NCBI RefSeq assembly: GCF_000350225.1
Contig: NW_005179004.1
Coordinates: forward strand, 540,042-604,041
Length of the DNA: 64,000 bases
Reading direction: 5' to 3'
Source of the DNA: Chondrus crispus
Lineage: Eukaryota > Rhodophyta > Florideophyceae > Gigartinales > Gigartinaceae
The translations under genes were made by a program, and so were the position numbers. The notes below the pieces were generated by a model. It worked only from the letters and a program-made list of their open reading frames with translations. It had not been told where the DNA came from and ran no database searches. Position 1 is the stretch's first letter. Each line of letters begins with the position of its first letter. Below, in pieces: positions 52,214 to 61,022 of this stretch.

Positions 52214-54391
52214 TCACTGGTTAGCCCTACCCGGGGCACCCTCCGGACCCGCACCGTAGGGGTCCGGGGGACAATAGCTGGGATGACGAGGGACCTCATG
52301 CACCTCGGCGTAGGTTGGAATGTGCGCGTACGGATCGCGGACAGGCTCCCGCCACACAGGAGTAGGGTTCAGGGGCGGGAGGACACCCCCGCGGGAAGAC
52401 ATCGCTCTGCTGTTGCGGAGTGCGTCACGCTCCCTGCGGTACCGGTCCCGGTCAGCGCACGCGCGCTCATACGCGTCCATATGCTGGAGCTTATCCTCCC
52501 GAGACCGTCGTAACTCCTCTGTAGCGAGCTGTAACTCCGATGACAGCCGCTCGCATTCACTGGCTCGGCGGTGCGCGTCATCCGTTCGCTCCAAGAACCA
52601 GGTGGACAACGTTACCAATAATTCCCCGACCGACCAGGCGCGGTCCCGTAAATTACCCAGAGCTCGAGAGAGCTTGGGTATGTCTGCCACTTCGCGCCGG
52701 GCAACGGGGAGGTCGCGCACCTCGGACCCGCGGATAGGCCCACACCCCAGCGGCGCCAGGGGCGGAACTGGGGGCACGACAGGAGCCGGTTTCGCCGCAG
52801 GGCCAGCCACCGACGGCCTGGCAACTCGGGAAGGCGTACCACCTACGACGTCGAGGGTCGGACTAACCGCGTCCAAATCGCGGTACCTCTTGCGCCGCGC
52901 CTCACGCGCCTCGGAGCCTACGCCCCCGAACGTGCCCGTACGAGGGAGAGTTGTCGGACCCGATTCGGAGGAGGACGCGAACGTATCGTTTCGAATATCG
53001 TATTGCAGGAACGCCGCCCGCTCGCCGAACGTGAAGTCAGTCCACAAGCGCCGGGCCTCCTCGTCGACGCGAAGCGCACGTTGCAGAAGCTCAATGGCAG
53101 AGCCGAAGGTCCAGAGGAAGTGCGTAGAATGCCACTCCAGAGGATGGAGTGCCACATTTGGAAGTCCCATAGCGACCCTCTCCAAATATGCAAGCGTGGC
53201 GGGGGGCTGGATAAACAACCGCCGGTTGACGCAGACCTCGCTCATTATGGCGCTGGTCATAGACCAAGCCCATTCGCGTTCGCAGTTATACGTGAGGAGG
53301 CCCCAAGCGGGATGGCGGCGGTCGAGACATGCGTATCCAAAATGCTTCAGGATGAACGGTAGCAGCGGATGGATGCCCAAAGAGGGGAAGGAAGTACGGA
53401 CCGCGTCAGGTAAGGCCGGGAAGTCAGCGGGGGTGAGCCCCCCTTCGAACGAGGCGGAACGGAAAACGCGACCGTCGACTTCATCGATCCTCCTGTACGC
53501 CGACCAATCGTGATGCGCCACCGCAATGCCGTGGAGGCGCATCAACGCACTCGCGGACTTTTGCAGAGACACGCGTGGTTTGGAATACGCGTACGGCCGA
53601 GGGCACACGTAAAGCGACGAGATTCCAGACAACACGAACTGGTACGGACCACCGCGGGGGCCAGAGAACATGGCGGAGGCCATGCGATCGATGTACTCCG
53701 CCTCCGCCGGGCTGTACGCGAAGGTGCGATCGCAAGGAATCTCGTCCGGCACCTGGTACGCCGTGCCCCCACCCTCGGCCATAAGGCGGCCGAGAGCCGC
53801 TGACGACTCCGCCGCGAAGCCCGCCTCATGGATCTTACGAATGCGCACGAGATCTGGGCGGAGGCAAGAACGTGCTAGCAACTCCGCCACTGTGACTCGA
53901 ATCCGCGCATGACGACGCCACGGGTAGCGCAGTCGGCTGAGGGGGAGCGGCACGGAACCTTCCCAAGGCATCCCCAACCACTCGGTGGTGGACAGCGCGG
54001 CGGTGGTGTCCTCCGCCCCAGTGCGTACGCGCTCACTGACCGGCGCTCCGGGACAGCGGCAACTCCCACAGGCTCCGTATGAACCCTCTTCGGGTTGGTA
54101 AAGCATCCCCGTGGGGGCGGGAGCCAACGGAAAACCGCCTACGCGCGGCATGGACGCGCTCTCCCCCTGCGAGGCAGGTATCGCACAGACGTCGAGAACG
54201 ACTGAAACCGTGGAATCGCGTGAGCGGGCCCTCTGGAACGGGGAACGGTGTTCCCCTAAAGGGTTCCCCGAGGCACTTGGCGACACTGTGGTACCCCGAC
54301 CGGCGTCGCTGGCCGACAGGGTCGATAGCGGGTCAGGAAGTGAGCCCGAAGGCCGCGGGCCCGAGTTCCTGTCGTTGACGTGGTTGGGCAT
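52214..54391 (-). CDS. Long antisense ORF of unknown function in the giant Ty3 element
   Basis: 725 uninterrupted codons from ATG 54391; the frame is open a further 62 codons upstream from a TTG. It lies between pol and the 3' LTR and is read opposite to gag-pol. N-terminal ~120 residues are Ser/Pro/Gly-rich. A globular middle (about 130-500) includes EYIDRMASAMFSGP, AVAHHDWSAYRRIDEVDG, GLLTYNCEREWAW and LWTFGSAIELLQRAL. A Pro/Ala hinge precedes a C-terminal coiled coil (ECERLSSELQLATEELRRSR). No known domain, transmembrane helix or catalytic motif was seen. Intact length in an element whose pol is shifted suggests it was maintained until recently. Antisense ORFs in this position are known in some plant Ty3 (Tat-type) elements, but relation is unproven. 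Confidence 0.7.
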   Translation of the reverse strand: MPNHVNDRNSGPRPSGSLPDPLSTLSASDAGRGTTVSPSASGNPLGEHRSPFQRARSRDSTVSVVLDVCAIPASQGESASMPRVGGFPLAPAPTGMLYQPEEGSYGACGSCRCPGAPVSERVRTGAEDTTAALSTTEWLGMPWEGSVPLPLSRLRYPWRRHARIRVTVAELLARSCLRPDLVRIRKIHEAGFAAESSAALGRLMAEGGGTAYQVPDEIPCDRTFAYSPAEAEYIDRMASAMFSGPRGGPYQFVLSGISSLYVCPRPYAYSKPRVSLQKSASALMRLHGIAVAHHDWSAYRRIDEVDGRVFRSASFEGGLTPADFPALPDAVRTSFPSLGIHPLLPFILKHFGYACLDRRHPAWGLLTYNCEREWAWSMTSAIMSEVCVNRRLFIQPPATLAYLERVAMGLPNVALHPLEWHSTHFLWTFGSAIELLQRALRVDEEARRLWTDFTFGERAAFLQYDIRNDTFASSSESGPTTLPRTGTFGGVGSEAREARRKRYRDLDAVSPTLDVVGGTPSRVARPSVAGPAAKPAPVVPPVPPLAPLGCGPIRGSEVRDLPVARREVADIPKLSRALGNLRDRAWSVGELLVTLSTWFLERTDDAHRRASECERLSSELQLATEELRRSREDKLQHMDAYERACADRDRYRRERDALRNSRAMSSRGGVLPPLNPTPVWREPVRDPYAHIPTYAEVHEVPRHPSYCPPDPYGAGPEGAPGRANQ

Positions 54392-54394
54392 CTG

Positions 54395-56040
54395 AAGAGG
54401 AGGACCGAGCGCGGTGAGACGGGAAGAGAGCGCGCCAAGAGCAAAAACCTCCAGCGGCACGACAGGACAGCCCGCGACTAGCGGGGTGCGGGGCAGAGCT
54501 TTTGGCGCTCGATCAGTTGACGCGTCCGCCGCCGTCGTGGCTGTGGAAGAAAAAAAATGGAAAAAAATGGAGGGCAAATTTTCACCTCGTCAGCACATTT
54601 TCAGCATATGGCGTGGCGTGCAGGCTGCCAGATCCCAGGTCACGCCAGAGAGGACGGCCGCAGACACGCCGAACGGGGCCCATCTCCGCACGTGTTACGG
54701 ACAACGAGAGCGCGTGTGAAGACAAGAAGGAGGGCCGTTCTAGTCGGAGACCAAAAGCCTAGTCCAGGCGGGTATTCAGAGCGACTCGGAACCGCGAGTC
54801 TGCGTGTGAGACGTGGAAAGCCGGATCGACGGAGTAATGCCGGGGCTAATGCTTGGCCAAAGGCTTCTGCAGAGCCTATAATGCTCGCTGGGAAACGAAA
54901 GCAAGAACCGGATGTGCTCTCCTCGATGCCCCAAGAGCCTCTCATGTCGACTACGTCACCTATGCAGCATAGCCAAAGCCACGGCCTCAGCCACAGACAT
55001 TCAATACCCCTTTTTTGCCACGGCGCAAGTAACCACAACGGTGGCACCGCAGAACACGAAGCCTCTGTATCAGCCAGCACCACAAGAGAAGAAAATTGCA
55101 CTGAAAGAAAACCACAACGCAAGTTCATACGCAGAGCCCATTAGAGACATCTCGAATGTGAGTACAAAGCAGTCTGCCGAGACAAGACTGAAAATCGCTT
55201 ACGTGTCCTCTGATTACAATACCACGCCTACCGCTGCTTGACTCAGAGTATGTACGGTTTGCACGGAAGCAGTTTCCGGCTACCGTCCTCGAGGTGGCTC
55301 TCCCGACTACTTCTCCCTTTTTCGCGTCGGTTGCGCACGCATCTGCATTCTACACCCCGATTTCGTCTCTCACGAAGGACGCACGACGCACCGCCGAGCC
55401 AACGAGCAAAGCGTATGCACTCCGCTTGCCCCTGCGCCGTATCATACTGAATGCGTCCTAATGAGTGCGCCCTCAGACCGGCTCGCGCGCATGACACACG
55501 GGGACGCCGCACACGCACGGATGGATAGGTCACCGCTGACCTCCACGAACGCGTTAGGCCGTAACCCAGGAGGGGAGGTACGAGGCGGAACAACAATTGC
55601 GGCTCACTCGCGGATGGGCAATGCGAGGGTATCGGAAAGAGTTCGAGGGGAAGCGGAAGGGGGATGAGGGGATCCACGCTTGATGACGGGTCGAACCCCG
55701 GAATGCGCAAGAACACGCTCAGAGCCTCACGAAGGACCGGACGGCGACGCAGAGGGAAAAATTGGACCTACTCGCTCATTAGAGCACACCGCGGCAACGC
55801 AAATCGCGTATTGCTGGTCGTACGGGGCCCAGCACGCCTTCACGGGCGATGGAAGAGGCCATGTAGATGGACCGTGACGGTGAATGAGGGATCAGAAGCG
55901 CGCACCGGATAGACACAGGCAGTGCTAGACGCGGTGCATACACCCCGGGCCGAGGGTCGAAGTGGACGTGTGGATGCCGAAGCATGAGTACTCGACTCGT
56001 CGTTCTCGACTAGAACCCCCCCCTCGCTCCCTACCAAAAG
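54395..56040. other. Mixed DNA between antisense ORF and 3' LTR
   Basis: Contains the start region of the antisense ORF, short frames without domains, and the possible GT41 fragment. ACGCG is moderately frequent again after about 55.5 kb. Confidence 0.4.
55074..55240 (+). pseudogene. Possible O-GlcNAc transferase (GT41) fragment
   Basis: The plus frame ends in ETRLKIAYVSSDYNTTPTA followed by a stop. This resembles the start of the GT41 catalytic domain of OGT/SPINDLY proteins (LRIGYVSSDFGNHPT-like). The preceding ~50 residues are not recognised and nothing follows. It is a short match and should be treated as a hint. Confidence 0.3.
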
Positions 56041-56041
56041 A

Positions 56042-56073
56042 GTGAACGCGGACGTTCACGCCTAAGGGGGGGG
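56042..56073 (+). promoter_or_regulatory. Hairpin plus polypurine tract before the 3' LTR
   Basis: GTGAACG-CGGA-CGTTCAC (7-bp stem), then gcct and aagggggggg, three bases before LTR start 56077. The polypurine tract primes plus-strand synthesis. Confidence 0.85.
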
Positions 56074-56076
56074 CTA

Positions 56077-56698
56077 TGTAGCATAATCGCGAAGGGGATT
56101 ATTTACTGCTGGGGGCGGCTACTGTACACCCATGACACGTTTTACAGCGCGTGTGCGCGCGGCTGTAAGTACGCGCTTGCTGCTCGCTGTGCATGTGTAC
56201 AGCGTGACGATCCGGAGTAAGGCGCGCGAGCTTACCGTGTAAGGCGCTACCTAGATACTGTAGTATATGTTATGATAGATTATTTACTTGTATATTAAAT
56301 GACAGGGCGACCGGCGGCGGAGGGAGGAGAAGGACAAGCACGGGCTTGGTACCAGATCCTCCACCGCAGGTCTAACCCCGTCCGCTTATTCTAAACGCGT
56401 TCTCTTAACGCAAGCGCGTTACCTAGAAACTAACGCGGGTAGCGGTCGCGAACGTACGCGCGCGAGCTGGATCCGCCTCCGCCCGTCGGTGCTAGAACGC
56501 TAACTAGCGCCGCCCCGGGGCGTCGAGCGCGTCGAACCGCTCTACCGCGTACTGTGTTCGCGTCCGCTCCCCACCGCTCTACCACGCTACCACCGCCCGC
56601 GTTCTTTTCTGGTGTGTGTGTTTTTGTCCTCTCTCGCGTACACAGGTCTTCGAAGAACCACAGCTAAACCCCCAACGCGACCGGGGGTTTATGCTACA
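56077..56698 (+). repeat. 3' LTR of the giant Ty3 element
   Basis: 622 bp, seven substitutions and one extra A relative to the 5' LTR. Confidence 0.95.
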
Positions 56699-57423
56699 AA
56701 AGCCCGTTTCTGGACGAATATTTTCTCTCAAAATATGCGCTCAATAAAATGCCTGCTCCGGAATAATAATCTTTATTGATTTCGGAGTAAGTGACCCCGT
56801 AGTGGCGCCGAGCTGTCGAGGGGAGGAGATCCAGGGGTCATGCGACCGCCCGATGTCGGGACGAGCTCGACGGAAGACGAAGACGTGCGTGAACCATGAA
56901 CCTTCTGAAGGGGCTGAGGGGTAGACCACGGACGCACGACCGCGCCCGTACGAACCGGGACGTCCCCCTCGGGGGGGACGAAGCCGGCGACGGTCGGCAA
57001 AGGAGGAAAGAGCGGCCCCGAGGGAGTCACGGAGGGCGAGGAATGAGGAGCCACCGACCTTTTCGGGGCAGAGGGGACAGCGATGGGAGTGGAGGACGGA
57101 CTCGCGAGAGAGGACGACATACTCGCGTCGAACTCCACATTCCCTGACGACAGTGGAACGACCACAGTAGCAGGAGGCGTGAAGCAAGAACTCGGCGGCG
57201 AGGATCGGGAACCCCCAACCGGCGGGAAGACGAGGGGTGGGCAAGGGAGCGGGACGTGAGAGGGAAGCGCGACCACGCAAACACCGGGGAACGGGAAGAC
57301 ACGTGACAAACGGGGTGGGACGAATGGAACCTCGGTCAAGTCAAGATCAACGTGAGACGCGTCCGAAATGGCTCTTCCTACAAGCACCCGTGAACGCGGA
57401 CGTTCACGCTTGAGGGGGGGCCG
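56699..57423 (+). mobile_element. 3' internal end of a second, related Ty3 element
   Basis: Lies directly against the giant element's LTR and ends with hairpin GTGAACG-CGGA-CGTTCAC (57390-57407) and polypurine tract gaggggggg (57412-57420). It contains a Ser/Pro-rich antisense frame (57387-56773, no ATG at its start), so an antisense frame again sits beside the 3' LTR. The rest of the element is missing, apparently replaced by the giant element. Confidence 0.65.
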
Positions 57424-58126
57424 TGTAGTATAACCCCCCCTGGGGGCTCTTTTTAGTTAGATTAGATCAACAACGGGATCCCATACTGTAGAGCCCGGCG
57501 CTCTACAGTACAACCGCGCGTGTCCACGTGTACACCACGGGGACAAGGGACACGTGCACACACGTGCACACGTGTACAGCGCGCGAACGAAGTGCGCACG
57601 CACCACGGGTAATACGTGTACTGTCAGCCTCGACATAGCTGTCAGTATTACAATGCAGGCCGACCTGCACTACAGTAGCCCACTACAGTACCTCGGTACA
57701 GTAGTGTTATGATAGATTGTTTTGTATATTAAATATGGAGCGGACCGACGGCGGCGGAGGGGGACAAGCACGGACTCGTCCTCAACCGACCGCCAAGGTC
57801 AGTCCACCCAGCTTATTCTAACCACGCGCCTTCGCCTTCGCGCGCGTTAGGAGGAGGGGAGCGGGTAGGGGACACACGCGTGCGCGAGCGAGCCTAGGTC
57901 CGCCGCCGCCCGTCAGCGCTGGTACGTTACCCAGCGCTGCTCCGGGGCGTCGAGGCGTAGATCGGCCCGCGCGGACGCTCGTCCCCGACCGTCCCGCTCT
58001 ACCACACCGCTACCAGGGCCCGCTTCCCTGCCTCGTTTGCTGGTGCTTCACCCGTCTTGCCGTTCGAATGGGGTCTACCTCGGACTGCGCATACACCCTC
58101 AGTCGTCTGGGGGTGTTTATGCTACA
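57424..58126 (+). repeat. LTR of the second related Ty3 element (703 bp)
   Basis: TGTAGTATAACCCCC...GGGTGTTTATGCTACA. Start, end and the block ctggatccgc/cgtcggtgctagaacg-like region resemble the giant element's LTR but the sequences are clearly diverged. It is rich in actgta/tacagt inverted motifs. Confidence 0.8.
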
Positions 58127-58543
58127 GATTGAAGCCTCGTCGTATCGCGGAAAGGCCGAGAAACAGTCTTGCTGGAGATTGCAATAAGGTGTCCTGAAGT
58201 CCCGATTGGCCTTGGCAGATAAACCTGGCCGAGAACCGCCGAAGACTGGCATTTTTCTTTTGCTTTTCGTGCGGTAGCGGACCCCCACAGATGAGTGCAG
58301 CGACAGCGATGTCATCATCACTTTCGCCATTTGTATCACCGTCCTTGAAAATATTCGTACTGCTATTTCTTGAAGACATGTGATGTGAACAGAGTTTAGC
58401 GGTGGGGTTTGTTTTAGCTCTCTACTTGACAAGGCTGGTGTACAGTATTGGTTTATCAAAAGATCAACTGATAAATATTTAACAAATGGCAGTAATTGAT
58501 TGTGAGATTCCAATAGAACTAGATTGGAACGGAAGCGGCTCTA
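58127..58543 (-). pseudogene. Truncated unidentified ORF between two elements
   Basis: ATG 58379 (minus) opens MSSRNSSTNIFKDGDTNGES then DDDIAVAALICGGP, followed by a basic stretch; the frame runs into the LTR at 58126. It looks like the 5' end of a gene or transposase cut by the LTR insertion. No family was identified. Confidence 0.3.
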
Positions 58544-58878
58544 CAGTGCGTCAAATTTGCATAAATACACCCACCTCATTGCGATAAAAAGCACTTTTGA
58601 CACTGCCTCGAGAAGCTGATAGGGCGACACCCATGGTACGCGCGTGCGTGAGCGCGAATCTGAAGCCCATTTCTATCAAACAAAAAAGCACTCCCAAGTT
58701 ATCCCCCAAAATGTGGGCGAAATTAGCATATGAACACGAGAAACCATATGGTACAGCATTTACTACCATGCAAACTTGGCGGCAAACCGAAAGAGTAACG
58801 ACTTCGGTGCCTGGGATTGTTAGATACATAATCAATGCACATTGTGTGTCCGTAAAAAAACTTCGCATCGCAAGGAAA

Positions 58879-60531
58879 ATGCCTCGTGGAAAGATACTGT
58901 CAAACTTCGAGAAGGGGCAGATTGTAGCCATGAAACGGGAATGTTTGAGCGTCCGCGAGATCGCTTGAACGCCTAACAGGTCCCCAGGAGCCGTATAAAA
59001 CTTTTTGAAGCGCCCAAAGCGGGTTGATAAACGCAAAAGCATTCGCAACGCAACAAAAACTTCTAAGAAGCAAACGCGGCTTTTGCTGCGGGACGCTAGT
59101 TGTGGGATAACTCCTCTCCGCCCTGGGTTGGGTGAGAGGCGGAGGCTATAGCGATGGAGCACGCGGCGCGGACGCGACGCGCTAATTGAACCGATCGGAC
59201 GAGCTCGCGAAAAGGGAGTGGCTCACTGGCCGGTTACGCGCAGTCGCCCCGTGGTGCGTGAACGGGAGCGACCGGTAACGGGTTAGAAGCCAGCGCGCGC
59301 GATAGACAACCGAAACGGACGTACGTAGGCGCGAAGAGGGCGGGGGCGAGCTCGCCCCAGGTTACTGATGGGGACGGGTGCCAGGTCTTAACCCCTCAGA
59401 GGGACGCCTCGGACACCTCTCCCAGTACAGTAGTACAGTACCTGCCGCCTAGTGCGTGCTGGGTACTGTACACAATTGAAAAGCTAGCGCCATAATTACT
59501 ACTACCGCACGGACGCTGCTACTGCACGTGTGCACTACTGTACACGGGTGTTGCTTACAGACTACCACGCGGACGATACGTGTGCTAACGCGCACGCGTA
59601 GCACGTGTAGACTACCGCACGGACGACACGTGGGCTACTGTACACGTGCGCCACGCCACGACCGGTCGGTACACGCGCGCGCTCCCTACACGTGGACACA
59701 CCCGCCCATGTGTCCACCGTGCACGGCGGCACGGTTAATAATCTCCGCACGCGCGCGTCCGTCGATATAATACACTAGTAATGGATAAAATCATGACGGG
59801 AGCTAAAGCTAAGCCTCAACATTGGTGTGGCCGTCCGGTCGCGTTCACCAAATACTACGTGACGCACCGCATTTGAAGTACAAAAAAATGCTGACGCGTC
59901 CGCAGATGCTCCAGAGGCACATGATTGCCAGACTGGAATGAAGCAAGAAGATGCTGGAGAAGGGAAGCGCCTTTTGGCGCCAGGTAATTTTTTCGGACCA
60001 GAAAAGTTCAACCTGGATGGGCCAGATGGGTTGGCATACTATTGGCACGAGTTGAGGCTAGAAGAACAAGTCTTTTAGACAAGAAACCAGGGAGAAGCAT
60101 CTTTGATGCTTTAGGGTGCTATCTCTTGCTACGGTACGATTCATCTGATCCTTGTTGAAGGTAACATGGACTCTACGCTTTATTGTGAGGTACTAGAGGA
60201 GGACCCGCTACTATTGCCGCTGAAACGCTTGGTGAAGAATAGACATTTCAGCAAGACGGGGCATCCTCTCATCGATCAAACTACACCAAGAATTGGCTTT
60301 CGTCGAAACATGTCAAGTTATTGGGATATCCAGCGAAGTCACCAGACATGAACAGAATCGAAAATGTATGGGGCTTGCTTGCTCGCCGTGTTTACGGTCA
60401 TGGACGTCAGTTTAGCAACCTGGAAGACCTCGCTGACAGAATCAGACACTGTTGGAGTTCTATTTCCGAATAGTACCTGAATAAGCTCTACAAATCTATT
60501 CCTTGGCGCCTGGTGGAGTTACTAGAGAAGA
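58879..60531 (+). pseudogene. Tc1/mariner transposase, interrupted by a solo LTR
   Basis: Starts MPRGKILSNFEKGQIVAMKR with a helix-turn-helix (REIA*TPNRSPGAVYNFLK, one TGA in the middle). The LTR insertion follows RDAS at 59100. After it, in shifting frames: KKMLTRPQMLQRHM, then FNLDGPDG near the first Asp, HFQQDGASSHR with the second Asp, and GYPAKSPDMNRIENVWGLL with the third acidic position (IENVWG). The tail contains RQFSNLEDLADRIRHCW. Multiple stops and frameshifts; inactive. Confidence 0.85.
59101..59774. mobile_element. Solo LTR nested in the Tc1 element (674 bp)
   Basis: TGTGGGATAAC...GATATAATACA, flanked by perfect 5-bp duplications CTAGT (59096-59100 and 59775-59779). Removing it and one CTAGT restores continuity of the transposase. 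It contains repeated actaccgcacggacga and acagta motifs. Not clearly the same family as the other LTRs here; strand is unknown. Confidence 0.88.
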
Positions 60532-61022
60532 AAGGTGGCCCTACGAAGTATACATTGCAAGTGACTGTACCATATGGTTTCTCGTGTTCATATGCTAATT
60601 TTGCCCACATTTTGGGGGATAACTTGGGAGTGCTTTTTTGTTTGATGGAAATGGGCTTCAGATTCGCGCTCACGCACACGCGTACCATGGGTGTTGCCAA
60701 ATCGGCTTCTCGAGGCAGTGTCAAAAGTGCTTTTTTATCGAAATGAGGTGGGGTGTATTTATGCCAATTTCGCGCACTGTACTGTGCCCGGACGGCCTGT
60801 ATTAGAAAAAAATACAATAAACACTGTACTCTGAAAACAAGGCCGTTTGTCGTGAAAGGGCGCGAGATCAAGTCGGTAATGCCCGCACCTTATATTTTCA
60901 CCAAGTCTCTCTCCCTACACAAAATTCTTGACCAGAAAACAACGGCGGACCCCCATGTCACCCCCCGCCAACCCCCACCTGCTGCCGTTCCCGCTACCTC
61001 AACCACAAAACACTTCTCCAAC

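Larger units (their letters stand above)
39771..56698 (+). mobile_element. Giant Ty3/gypsy chromovirus-like element, 16.9 kb
   Basis: Bounded by LTRs of 621 and 622 bp that differ at seven positions and one indel (about 98.7% identical), both TGTAGCATAA...TTTATGCTACA. Order: LTR, gag, protease-RT, RNase H-integrase-chromodomain, hairpin plus polypurine tract, 8.3 kb of extra DNA with an antisense ORF and gene-like fragments, a second hairpin plus polypurine tract, LTR. No target duplication is visible: the flanks are cgtgg (left) and aaagc (right). That suggests recombination between elements, so the two halves may not have arrived together. Confidence 0.85.
58544..60779 (+). mobile_element. 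Tc1/mariner transposon with ~211-bp inverted repeats
   Basis: Inverted repeats 58544-58754 and 60567-60779 both start CAGTGCG and share GCATAAATACACCC, flanked by TA (58542-58543, 60780-60781). The interior carries a decayed Tc1-type transposase split by a solo LTR. Its right end lies 100-244 bp upstream of the purF start codon candidates. Confidence 0.93.

Noticed and set aside
52320-53513. 397-codon plus frame opposite the antisense ORF
   Set aside because: Arg/Ser-rich with no structure; typical mirror frame of a GC-rich ORF. The minus frame is longer and has a plausible globular and coiled-coil layout.
57555-57580. CRISPR or other array-like repeats in gtgcac/acgtgt-rich LTR DNA
   Set aside because: Simple alternating motifs without regular spacers; the genome is eukaryotic.
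60753-61022. Upstream extension of the purF frame to 60753
   Set aside because: The first codon there is GTG, lies inside the Tc1 inverted repeat, and the conserved protein begins much later; an ATG start at 61023 or 60879 is more likely.
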